A stretch of DNA of 21,486 nucleotides from a bacterium (lineage in GTDB: Bacteria; ARS69), in contig JALGZO010000052.1 of the NCBI GenBank assembly GCA_025774865.1, forward strand, positions 1-21,486, in the 5' to 3' direction. Shown here one piece after another: positions 11,414 to 17,616 of the stretch (positions are counted from its first letter, which is position 1; each line of letters begins with the position of its first letter). The translations under genes were made by a program, and so were the position numbers. Below the pieces are notes generated by a model that was not told the DNA's origin, did not search any database, and saw only the letters and a program-made list of their open reading frames with translations.

Positions 11414-11773
11414 TCAGATGCGAGGAGGGTGGTCGATCTCGCGCGGGTCGCTTGCCGACGAATGCGCCGACGAGGTGGGGGGAACGACCGATGTGGCGCC
11501 CGGCCCGATCATGCCGGCGAGAAGAGCTCCGGTGACGGCCACGCTCCCACCGCAGCAAGGCAGCGGGCAGCTCTGGCATGCGTTCGGGCAGCAGTCATCC
11601 CCGTCGCCAGGTGCCTCGGGGCTCGGGGCGGGGGTGGCTTGGTCGCAGCATTCATCGAGTGGAGCGGGAGCGCCGTCCATCCACGCCACGGAGTGGGCCG
11701 ACATCAGATGACCCGACAGGACCGACGCGAGGATCAGCAGCTGCAGTGTACGAAACAAGCTCTGTGGCTCCAC
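11414..11773 (-). CDS. Small Cys-rich exported protein, putative metal-binding
   Basis: The proposed product has 119 residues from GTG 11773. An N-terminal hydrophobic stretch (about residues 5-28) can serve as a signal peptide or membrane anchor. Then come Cys-Cys pairs and clusters: C42-C43, C61-C62, C66, C69 and C73-C74 (CCPNACQSCPLPCCGG), followed by a Gly/Ala-rich, possibly membrane-associated segment and a Ser/Pro-rich tail. The same frame is open upstream to 11986, but a good promoter at 11814-11842 would place the transcript start near 11807, so the longer starts are ruled out. No strong ribosome site precedes GTG 11773, which lowers confidence. It is the first gene of the adaptor-pump operon. 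A role as periplasmic thiol metal carrier or sensor for the Cys/His adaptor is inference. I do not recognise a named family. Confidence 0.6.
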   Translation of the reverse strand: MEPQSLFRTLQLLILASVLSGHLMSAHSVAWMDGAPAPLDECCDQATPAPSPEAPGDGDDCCPNACQSCPLPCCGGSVAVTGALLAGMIGPGATSVVPPTSSAHSSASDPREIDHPPRI

Positions 11774-11813
11774 GAGGTTTGCGGACGATGAGTCGAGGTA
11801 CGTAGAACACACG

Positions 11814-11842
11814 ATTATCGGTGAAGTTGCGGGGCTTCTCAA
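11814..11842 (-). promoter_or_regulatory. Sigma70-type promoter for the Cys-rich/adaptor/pump operon
   Basis: On the minus strand, TTGAGA (11842-11837) and GATAAT (11819-11814) are separated by exactly 17 bases. Each box matches the sigma70 consensus at 5 of 6 positions. Transcription should begin near 11807, giving a 5' leader of about 34 bases to the GTG at 11773. The -10 region lies inside CGATTATCG, a short palindrome that could serve a regulator. No experimental support is available. Confidence 0.6.
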
Positions 11843-11960
11843 CGGGTTCCTGGCGAGGGGGCCCGGAATCCGTGGTGGACGGATCTTGGTGGATTCACGA
11901 CCGTGAGCGGAAACCGCGAGTGTGGCGCTGCGGGGTCTGATGCGGAGGCAAGACGGTTCC

Positions 11961-12565
11961 ATGTTGAATGAGCTGGCACCGGGCATCTATTGGATGGGCC
12001 CCGACCACGAGACGGACCGGCCAGTCATGGCGGCCATTGCCGGAGAGCAAGCCACCTTGATGGTCGAAGCCGGCAATTCAGTCAAACACGCGCGTCAGTT
12101 TCTGAGTGCCCTGGCTACGAAGTCCGTATCGCCGTTGCGTTACGTGGTCATGCCTCACTGGCACTGGGATCACGTGTTCGGTGCGTCGGAGACCGACGTC
12201 ATCGTCATTGCAACGGAGGAGACGCAGCGGGCGTCGCGGCCTTTCTGAGCGACTGCATCTATCGGAACTTGCACGTTGAACCCAACTACCTCACGCGACG
12301 TCGCCTGTTTCCGTTGCTCGATCGCCTGCTGGCGCTGGATGTCGCCCATTACGTGCTGGGACATGACGACGCGCCGCTACCGAGAGCGGCATTCGAGTCA
12401 CTGGCGCGCGTGTTGAGAACGGCCGGTGAGACGGTAAGGCAATATCAGCGGAACGACAGCGCAATCCGGGATGCACTGTCGGGGTCGGGGACCGATCAGG
12501 ATTCGTCGAGGGTCTTCGAGTTCGTGAAGGCATTTCAGGCCGGTCTGGTGCACGAGGATTCTTGA
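11961..12565 (+). pseudogene. MBL-fold metallo-hydrolase, disrupted by an out-of-frame internal deletion
   Basis: The N-terminal part, from ATG 11961 (MLNELAPGIYWMG), shows a metallo-beta-lactamase fold with the dinuclear zinc motif H66-W-H68-W-D70-H71. That frame stops at 12248 after about 95 residues. From about 12225 a second frame, open to 12565, encodes the C-terminal part of the same family: FLSDCIYRNLHVEPNY, then RRLFPLLDRLLALDVAHYVLGHDDAPL. Intact relatives have some 80-90 residues between these blocks, including further zinc ligands. So this is a deletion plus frameshift, not a simple frameshift. The product should be inactive. ATG 11961 is preceded by GGAGG at a long spacing (12 bases). 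The gene lies between the divergent RND operon and the ArsR operon; no functional link is clear. Assembly error is the alternative. Confidence 0.8.
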
Positions 12566-12610
12566 AACGGGTCGCTGGGGAGTCCGCCCCTTGAGAGGCC
12601 GATCGAGGGG

Positions 12611-12638
12611 TTGCCGATATTTGGCCATTAGGTAAAAT
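12611..12638 (+). promoter_or_regulatory. Sigma70-type promoter of the ArsR operon
   Basis: TTGCCG (12611-12616) and TAAAAT (12633-12638) are 16 bases apart. The -10 box matches consensus at 5 of 6 positions, the -35 box at 4 of 6. Transcription should start near 12645. The ATG at 12637 lies inside the -10 box and therefore cannot be the translation start of the repressor. The operator palindrome covers the spacer and the -10 box. Confidence 0.6.
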
Positions 12639-12645
12639 GGCCAAA
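12620..12645. promoter_or_regulatory. Palindromic operator for the ArsR/SmtB repressor
   Basis: TTTGGCCATT (12620-12629) and AATGGCCAAA (12636-12645) are perfect reverse complements separated by 6 bases. Two more matching pairs extend the symmetry outward after one mismatch. It overlaps the -10 box and ends 15 bases before the repressor start codon, which is where an autorepressing ArsR/SmtB dimer binds. The palindrome is seen; that this protein binds it is inferred from family behaviour. Confidence 0.65.
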
Positions 12646-12660
12646 GATAGGAGCTGTCGA

Positions 12661-12978
12661 ATGGAGCCGAAGACTCGAGCCCGGTTCGAGACCCGTGCCC
12701 GGATCATGAAGTCCCTGGCGCACTCGACGCGCCTGTTTCTGGTCGACGAGCTCTCCCGGGGAGAGCGGTGCGTCTGTGATCTGACCGACCTCGTCGGAGC
12801 GGACGTCTCGACGGTGTCCAAGCACTTGGCCGTGTTGCGAAACGCCGGGATCGTGGAGGACGAGAAGAGAGGAGCCATGGTGTTTTACCGCCTTCGGGTC
12901 CCCTGCGCGCTCGGGTTCCTCGACTGCGTGGAGTCGGTGCTTGCGGAGACCAAGGACCGCGCGGAGGCGGCGCGATGA
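12661..12978 (+). CDS. ArsR/SmtB-family metalloregulatory repressor
   Basis: This is a 105-residue winged-helix repressor of usual ArsR length. The recognition helix is in STVSKHLAVLRNAGIV (about residues 50-65), followed by the wing DEKRGAMVFYRL. The metalloid-binding motif C37-V-C39-D-L matches the classical ArsR ELCVCDL site, and two further cysteines (C82, C89) lie in the C-terminal helix. By family knowledge it releases DNA on binding As(III)/Sb(III) or a soft metal. ATG 12661 is chosen over ATG 12637 because AGGAG (12649-12653) precedes it and 12637 lies inside the promoter -10 box. It overlaps the permease gene by 4 bases (ATGA), so it heads the five-gene operon and likely represses itself and the rest through the palindrome at 12620-12645. 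Confidence 0.95.
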   Translation: MEPKTRARFETRARIMKSLAHSTRLFLVDELSRGERCVCDLTDLVGADVSTVSKHLAVLRNAGIVEDEKRGAMVFYRLRVPCALGFLDCVESVLAETKDRAEAAR

Positions 12979-14360
12979 GTGGCGGCCCCTCTTTTTTGCC
13001 GAGGATTTGGCGGTCTGGCCAAACGATCGTCGCCGCCTCGGAGGCCACCCGTCAGCGAGCGGCGTACTGGATGCGGGAAGGGAAGATCGCCGCCGCCTTC
13101 GGTCTCGTCTTCGTGGGTTGCCTGCTGCTCCCGGTGGGGAGCGCGCGATTCGACGGCGCCGTCCTCGAAGGATTGCACCTCGTTCGCTGGTATGCGCAAG
13201 AGCACGTTCTGCTCTGTCTCGTCCCCGCGTTCTTCATCGCCGGCGCGATCTCGGTGTTCGTCGGCCAGGCGTCCGTGCTGCGCTACCTAGGGGCTCGAGC
13301 GAACCGCGTCGTAGCCTACGGTGTCGCTTCGGTCTCCGGGAGCATCCTCGCGGTCTGCTCGTGCACGGTGCTCCCGCTCTTCGCGGGGATCTATCGCCGC
13401 GGAGCCGGGCTCGGGCCGGCGACGGCCTTTCTCTATTCGGGACCCGCCATCAACGTGCTGGCCATCGTCCTGACCGCCCGCCTTCTCGGTCCCGACCTCG
13501 GGATCGCGCGGGCCGTCGGCGCCATCGGGTTCAGTATCGTGATCGGTCTCTCGATGCACCTCATCTTCCGCGGCGAAGAGCTCGACCGGAACAAGTCCGA
13601 CGCGACGGTTTCCACGCCGGAAGCGAGCCGGCCGCTCTGGCAGACCTTGCTTTACTTCGGTGCCATGATCGGACTCCTGTTGGCGGCGAACTGGGGAGAG
13701 GCGGGGCAGGAGGGCCCGTGGGCTGCGATTCACTCCGCGAAGTGGCTCTTGACCGCGGGATTCGCGATTGCTCTGGGCGTGTTTCTCTCCGCCTGGTTCG
13801 GGGCGCGGTGGCGGGAAGTCGCCGCGGTCGCCTCGGTGGTCCTCGTGGCCGCCGTTCTGTTTCCCGCGAAGCCGGTAGCCCCGTTCGTGGCCGGAGTGAT
13901 CGGGCTCGTACTGCTGACGAGTGGTCGTCCCGGGGAGCTCGGAGAGTGGTTCGACGCCTCGTGGCAGCTTGCGAAACAAATCCTCCCGCTGCTCTTGCTC
14001 GGGGTGTTGGCGGCAGGTCTCCTTCTGGGTCGGCCCGGGCACGAGGGACTGATCCCGTCGGCGTGGGTGACGCGGGCGGTCGGCGGCAATTCGCTCACCT
14101 CGAACCTGTTCGCGTCGATTGCCGGTGCCTTCATGTACTTCGCGACGCTCACCGAAGTGCCTATCCTGCAGGGGCTCATCGGAAGCGGGATGGGCAAGGG
14201 GCCTGCGCTCGCGCTCCTGCTGGCCGGTCCCGCGCTCAGCCTCCCGAACATGCTCGTGATTCGCAACGTGCTGGGTACGCGGAAGACGTTGACGTACGTG
14301 ATTCTCGTGGTGGTCATGGCCTCGCTGAGCGGGATCGTCTTCGGCCGGCTGGTCTCATAG
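12975..14360 (+). CDS. ArsP/DUF318-family permease
   Basis: This is a 461-residue integral membrane protein with about ten hydrophobic segments, of the predicted permease family that includes ArsP (efflux of trivalent organoarsenicals) and YraQ. The first half carries the family motif SILAVCSCTVLPLFAGIYRRG with C128-S-C130, then FLYSGPAIN (about 153-160). The second half repeats the theme with LLAGPALSLPN, consistent with two inverted halves. A charged loop (about 190-210) and several helices in the middle separate them. The start overlaps the repressor gene by 4 bases, and the gene is followed after 10 bases by the small thioredoxin-fold gene, a common partner of this permease. Export of a metalloid or soft metal, possibly thiol-linked through the CSC motif, is inferred; the real substrate is unknown. 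Confidence 0.9.
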   Translation: MSGGPSFLPRIWRSGQTIVAASEATRQRAAYWMREGKIAAAFGLVFVGCLLLPVGSARFDGAVLEGLHLVRWYAQEHVLLCLVPAFFIAGAISVFVGQASVLRYLGARANRVVAYGVASVSGSILAVCSCTVLPLFAGIYRRGAGLGPATAFLYSGPAINVLAIVLTARLLGPDLGIARAVGAIGFSIVIGLSMHLIFRGEELDRNKSDATVSTPEASRPLWQTLLYFGAMIGLLLAANWGEAGQEGPWAAIHSAKWLLTAGFAIALGVFLSAWFGARWREVAAVASVVLVAAVLFPAKPVAPFVAGVIGLVLLTSGRPGELGEWFDASWQLAKQILPLLLLGVLAAGLLLGRPGHEGLIPSAWVTRAVGGNSLTSNLFASIAGAFMYFATLTEVPILQGLIGSGMGKGPALALLLAGPALSLPNMLVIRNVLGTRKTLTYVILVVVMASLSGIVFGRLVS

Positions 14361-14370
14361 GAGGACGGAA

Positions 14371-14622
14371 ATGAAGATCCAGGTGCTCGGAACCGGCTGT
14401 ATGAAGTGCAAGAAGCTCAAGGAGAATGCAGTGAGAGCCGTTGCGGACGTCGGCATCGACTGCGAGGTCGAGAGCGTAACGGATCTCGACCGCATCCTTT
14501 CATTCGACGTGATGATGACGCCCGCGCTGGTCATCGACGGGCAAGTGAAGGCGACCGGAGTGGTCCCACCGGTCGCGGACATCGGCGGCTGGATTCGCGA
14601 GGCCGACGCCAGCAGAAACTGA
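14371..14622 (+). CDS. Small thioredoxin-fold protein with CMKC active site
   Basis: This 83-residue single-domain thioredoxin-like protein (thioredoxin_3 / redox-active disulfide protein type) begins MKIQVLGTG followed by C10-M-K-C13, with the cis-proline block MTPALVIDG in the second half. There is no signal peptide, so it is cytosolic. AGGAGG precedes the start. Such proteins accompany DUF318/ArsP-like permeases in many genomes. It may also match the small ArsE component of arsEFG nitroaryl-arsenical loci, but I am not certain of that naming, so no symbol is given. It probably passes electrons or a bound soft metal(loid) to the neighbouring membrane proteins. Confidence 0.92.
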   Translation: MKIQVLGTGCMKCKKLKENAVRAVADVGIDCEVESVTDLDRILSFDVMMTPALVIDGQVKATGVVPPVADIGGWIREADASRN

Positions 14623-14656
14623 AGGTCAGGCGCTGAGGGGCGCGCAGGAGGCGGAC

Positions 14657-15148
14657 ATGAATCAGAAGAAGGTGATCTCGGCGGCGCTCCTGGCGTTCGT
14701 CGCCGCGAGTGTGCTGTACCTCGTGCTCGGTCAGGCGGGGCGCAGCTCGACCGACGCTCCTGAAGGGTTGTCGCAGAATAAAGCAGCCCGGAAGGAGGCG
14801 AATGACGCGAACGTCCGAGTCACCGCGTATTACTTCCATGGAACCGCTCGGTGCAGAACTTGCCTCGCCATCGAGAGTACCGCCCGTGAGGTCCTGGAGT
14901 CGGAGTTCGCGGACGACTTCGCGACCGGTGCGATTCGGTGGCGTGCAGTGAACTTCGAACAGCTCGAGAACGAGCACTTCGCGAAGGAGTTCCAGCTGAC
15001 GGGAGCGTCGCTGGTGCTCGTGAAGGAAGTGGGAGGGCGCCCCGAGCGCTGGGACAAGCTCGAGCAGGTGTGGGAACTGATCGGAGACGATGTCCGCTTC
15101 AGTACCTACGTGCTGGATCAGGCGCGCAGCTATCTGAAAGAGTCTTGA
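14657..15148 (+). CDS. arsF: ArsF-family thioredoxin-like protein (nitroaryl reductase subunit family)
   Basis: This 163-residue protein has an N-terminal hydrophobic segment (about residues 6-25: signal anchor, or exported), a polar linker (26-52), and a thioredoxin-like domain opening VRVTAYYFHGTARCRTC with a C66-R-T-C69 redox pair. The later blocks ASLVLVKEVGG and KLEQVWELIGDD are typical of the ArsF family, described with ArsG in arsEFG loci that act on nitroaryl arsenicals. AGGAGG precedes the start at good spacing. Its stop overlaps the next start by one base (TGATG). In most genomes the family probably serves thiol/redox steps of metalloid handling in general, so the roxarsone-type role is not assured here. 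Confidence 0.85.
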   Translation: MNQKKVISAALLAFVAASVLYLVLGQAGRSSTDAPEGLSQNKAARKEANDANVRVTAYYFHGTARCRTCLAIESTAREVLESEFADDFATGAIRWRAVNFEQLENEHFAKEFQLTGASLVLVKEVGGRPERWDKLEQVWELIGDDVRFSTYVLDQARSYLKES

Positions 15149-15837
15149 TGGACTCGATCCTCGTCGCGGCCTCAGCGCTCTGGCTCGGGGTGATGACGTC
15201 GGTGAGTCCGTGTCCGCTCGCGACAAACGTCGCTGCCATTTCCTTCGTGGGACGACGCGTCGGGAATCCGCGGCAGGTGCTTCTGGGCGGACTCATGTAC
15301 ACGGCGGGCCGGTCTCTCGCGTACGGGCTACTCGGAGCGCTGCTCGTCTTCAGTCTGCTCTCGGCATCCACGGTATCGCTGTTTCTCCAGAAACACATGA
15401 ACCGCATTCTCGGACCGGTTCTGATCTTGGTGGGAATGGTGCTGCTCGACCTCTTGCCGATTCGGCTCCCGGGACGCGGGCCGGGCACCCGCGCGCAGGG
15501 CTGGGCGGAAAGCGGAGGAGCCTGGGGCGCGGCGGCCCTGGGGATCGTGTTCGCGCTGTCCTTCTGCCCGATCTCGGCGGCGTTGTTCTTCGGAAGCCTG
15601 ATTCCGCTCGCGATCCAGCACGAATCGGCTCTCCTCGTGCCCTCGGTGTACGGTCTCGGCACCGGTCTCCCGGTCCTCGCTTTCGCGCTCGCCCTGGCCT
15701 TGGGTGCGGGATCGGTGGCGGGGATCTTCCGGCGAGTGTCGCAGGTGGAACGGTGGGCCCGGCGCGTGACCGGCGTCATCTTCGTCGGGGTCGGCGTCTA
15801 CTACTGCTTGGTCTACGTCTTCGAGGTGTTCGCGTAG
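15148..15837 (+). CDS. arsG: ArsG-family permease, DsbD/CcdA-like membrane protein
   Basis: This is a 229-residue protein with six predicted transmembrane segments, related to the CcdA/DsbD electron-transfer membrane family. Two half-repeats each carry a conserved cysteine: SPCPLATN (C22) in the first helix and SFCPISAALFFG (C140) in the fourth, the pair that in CcdA/DsbD carries electrons across the membrane. ArsG-family members are described as efflux permeases for trivalent aromatic arsenicals. Sequence alone cannot decide between electron carrier and exporter. The start at 15148 is fixed by TGATG coupling with ArsF; the same frame is open further upstream but only inside arsF. It ends the operon; the 63-base gap to the convergent glycosyltransferase gene holds only a weak imperfect stem. 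Confidence 0.85.
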   Translation: MDSILVAASALWLGVMTSVSPCPLATNVAAISFVGRRVGNPRQVLLGGLMYTAGRSLAYGLLGALLVFSLLSASTVSLFLQKHMNRILGPVLILVGMVLLDLLPIRLPGRGPGTRAQGWAESGGAWGAAALGIVFALSFCPISAALFFGSLIPLAIQHESALLVPSVYGLGTGLPVLAFALALALGAGSVAGIFRRVSQVERWARRVTGVIFVGVGVYYCLVYVFEVFA

Positions 15838-15900
15838 CGCGCGAAGGCTGGAGTCCGTGCGTGCGGAGACGGCGTCGCGTCGATTGTCCCGCGTCCGCTC

Positions 15901-17385
15901 CTAGGTCGCGATGCCCAGCAGCTCTCGTGTGTCGTCCAACAGCTTCTTCGTCTTCCGCCGCATGGAAAAGGGTGCAGCTACCACGCGACATTGCTCGGAC
16001 ATCTTCGTCTTCCAGTCTTCTTTGATCGCCGTGATCACGGCTTCGGCCAAGTTCCGACTGAAGACCTGCAGATCATCACTCTCCGGAACCAGATAGCCAA
16101 CGTCTTTGGTCACGAAGTCTCTCGGCCCACCCGAATCCGCGCCGACTACAGGCACTCCGCACGCCAGGCACTCTATCAACACCATCCCGAAGGGTTCCGC
16201 CTTCGAAGGGAACGTGCCCACGCTCGCGGCGGCGAATAGCTTCGCCAACTCCGGCTGCATCAAGGGCCCCACGAAAAAGGTGTTCCTGTTCCCGAGGGCT
16301 TCGTTCAGATTCTGCAGCTCGATGTTGTACTCCTCCTTCTGCTTTCCGACGATCAGCGTGAGAACCTCATCGCCAAACTCCGCCTCCCAAAGCCGTGCTG
16401 CGTGCAGTACGGCATCGATTCGCTTCCATGCGACGAATTGCCCGACAAATACGATCATGTGCTTGTAGTCGGTTCGGACGTCAAACGTGTTCGCTTCGGT
16501 CAATCCAAGATGTTTCAACGCGACTTCCGCCAACACGTCCGCCGGCTCCGCTTCCGGATCGTGGACAAAGCAGGGGTTGTAGCCAGGATTCGCCAGGATG
16601 AATCGCTCCGGGTCGAACCGAGGAAACAGTCTGGAGAACTCATCCATGTTCTCCTCGGAAATGGCGTACGCGAGATTCACGTTTCCAGGCTTCGTGCAAT
16701 CGTCGAAGATTGCCAGTTCCGTGAGCTGTTTGTGGAACGAAGAAGGCCATTTTCTTTCGTAGCCCGCCGGGGCGCCGGGACCTCCCGAATCGATCAGTGA
16801 GGTCTCCCGCATTTCGTTCCGCATCATGATCATGGCGGTGCCATGCAGGAACGTGACGATTGGCGGAACCGAAAGACCGTTCGCGATCCTCCTGTCCATC
16901 ACTGCCTTTGCGATGAGGCAGTTGATGCATGCGTGGTGAGCGATGAAGAGCCCGATTCTGGCGCCGCCCTCGAGGGTGTCCTCTATTGCCAACATAAATT
17001 CGTAAACGAGTTTCTCGTGGTCGGCGATGAACTTGCTCACATACTTCTCGCTGACTCCCGACCATCGGTGGCCGTCAGCATGACTGTACTCTGGCACCTC
17101 GGAGTCCATTTCGTAGATCCTGACGTCGTTCCGGTTCAGGTCTCTGTTTCTCTGGCGAGCAAATCCGGACGGAAACACGGAATAGCTGGCCACTCCATCC
17201 ATAGAGTTGAAGACCTCGTGCTGCGCTTGGTGCAGTATTCCCGATCCCGAAGTCGCCTCCGCCGGAGATTGCCAGGGATAAGATCCGAGCTGAAATATGA
17301 CGAAGTTCCCGGACGGTTCGGTGGCGCTTTCCGCATCGGAGACGTGGGCAGAAGGCCGACGCGTAGAGATCTCTCGCTCACTCAT
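15901..17385 (-). CDS. GT4-family glycosyltransferase
   Basis: This 494-residue GT-B fold glycosyltransferase (family 1 in Pfam, GT4 in CAZy terms) has in its C-terminal half the nucleotide-sugar donor site. FVGQFVAWKRIDAVLHAA is followed by the E-x7-E motif EPFGMVLIE (E397, E405) and GVPVVGADSGGPRDFV. The N-terminal half has VTFLHGTAMIMMRNEM, a probable acceptor/catalytic His region, and a Cys/His-containing segment HHACINCLIA. There is no signal peptide, so it acts at the cytosolic face. ATG 17385 is preferred over GTG 17409 because CGGAG precedes it at good spacing. The gene is visibly less GC-rich than its neighbours (about 45% GC over 16981-17040 by hand count), a hint of transfer. Donor and acceptor are unknown. 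It is transcribed away from the SDR fusion gene. Confidence 0.88.
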   Translation of the reverse strand: MSEREISTRRPSAHVSDAESATEPSGNFVIFQLGSYPWQSPAEATSGSGILHQAQHEVFNSMDGVASYSVFPSGFARQRNRDLNRNDVRIYEMDSEVPEYSHADGHRWSGVSEKYVSKFIADHEKLVYEFMLAIEDTLEGGARIGLFIAHHACINCLIAKAVMDRRIANGLSVPPIVTFLHGTAMIMMRNEMRETSLIDSGGPGAPAGYERKWPSSFHKQLTELAIFDDCTKPGNVNLAYAISEENMDEFSRLFPRFDPERFILANPGYNPCFVHDPEAEPADVLAEVALKHLGLTEANTFDVRTDYKHMIVFVGQFVAWKRIDAVLHAARLWEAEFGDEVLTLIVGKQKEEYNIELQNLNEALGNRNTFFVGPLMQPELAKLFAAASVGTFPSKAEPFGMVLIECLACGVPVVGADSGGPRDFVTKDVGYLVPESDDLQVFSRNLAEAVITAIKEDWKTKMSEQCRVVAAPFSMRRKTKKLLDDTRELLGIAT

Positions 17386-17616
17386 GGATGCTCCGAGTGC
17401 CTGGCCCACTCCCGCAAGGGATTGGCCTGCAAGTCATTGGGTCTTCAGGTTCGTTGGCCCTTCCGCAACGCCGCAGTCTACACGATCCTCCGGGAAGAGG
17501 AGGAACTCGCGGCACTACGTCGCGACCTGGCGTGGCTTCGTCTACTATGTGGCGTGACCGACGTGTTCCTCCGTCGGCTCGGCGGCCGCGACATCCGGGC
17601 TCGGGAGGCTGCATAG
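17386..17616. other. Divergent intergenic region
   Basis: These 231 bases separate two outward-facing genes and should hold promoters for both, but I find no convincing -35/-10 pair on either strand. One plus-strand frame stays open through it to a TAG at 17614, just before the SDR gene. It has no good start site and is not called. GGGAGG at 17603-17608 is the ribosome site of the SDR gene. Confidence 0.3.

Noticed and set aside
11414-11986. Long 190-residue version of the Cys-rich protein
   Set aside because: Its first 70 residues would be encoded upstream of and across the promoter at 11814-11842 and look non-coding; the shorter start at 11773 fits the predicted transcript.
12637-12660. 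Earlier ATG for the ArsR-type repressor
   Set aside because: It lies inside the -10 box and operator, has no ribosome site, and the ATG at 12661 has AGGAG at good spacing.
12941-14374. 477-residue plus-strand open frame
   Set aside because: Arg-rich out-of-frame shadow of the ArsP-like permease, whose own frame has transmembrane segments and the CSC motif.
15863-15898. Possible terminator between arsG and the glycosyltransferase gene
   Set aside because: Only 5 + 3 paired bases with an internal loop and a large loop, and no T-run; too weak to call.
17410-17616. Plus-strand open frame ending at 17616 (REEEELAALRRDLAWLRLL region)
   Set aside because: Most of the frame runs antisense to the glycosyltransferase gene, and the intergenic part has no start codon with a ribosome site. 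It looks weakly protein-like but cannot be supported.
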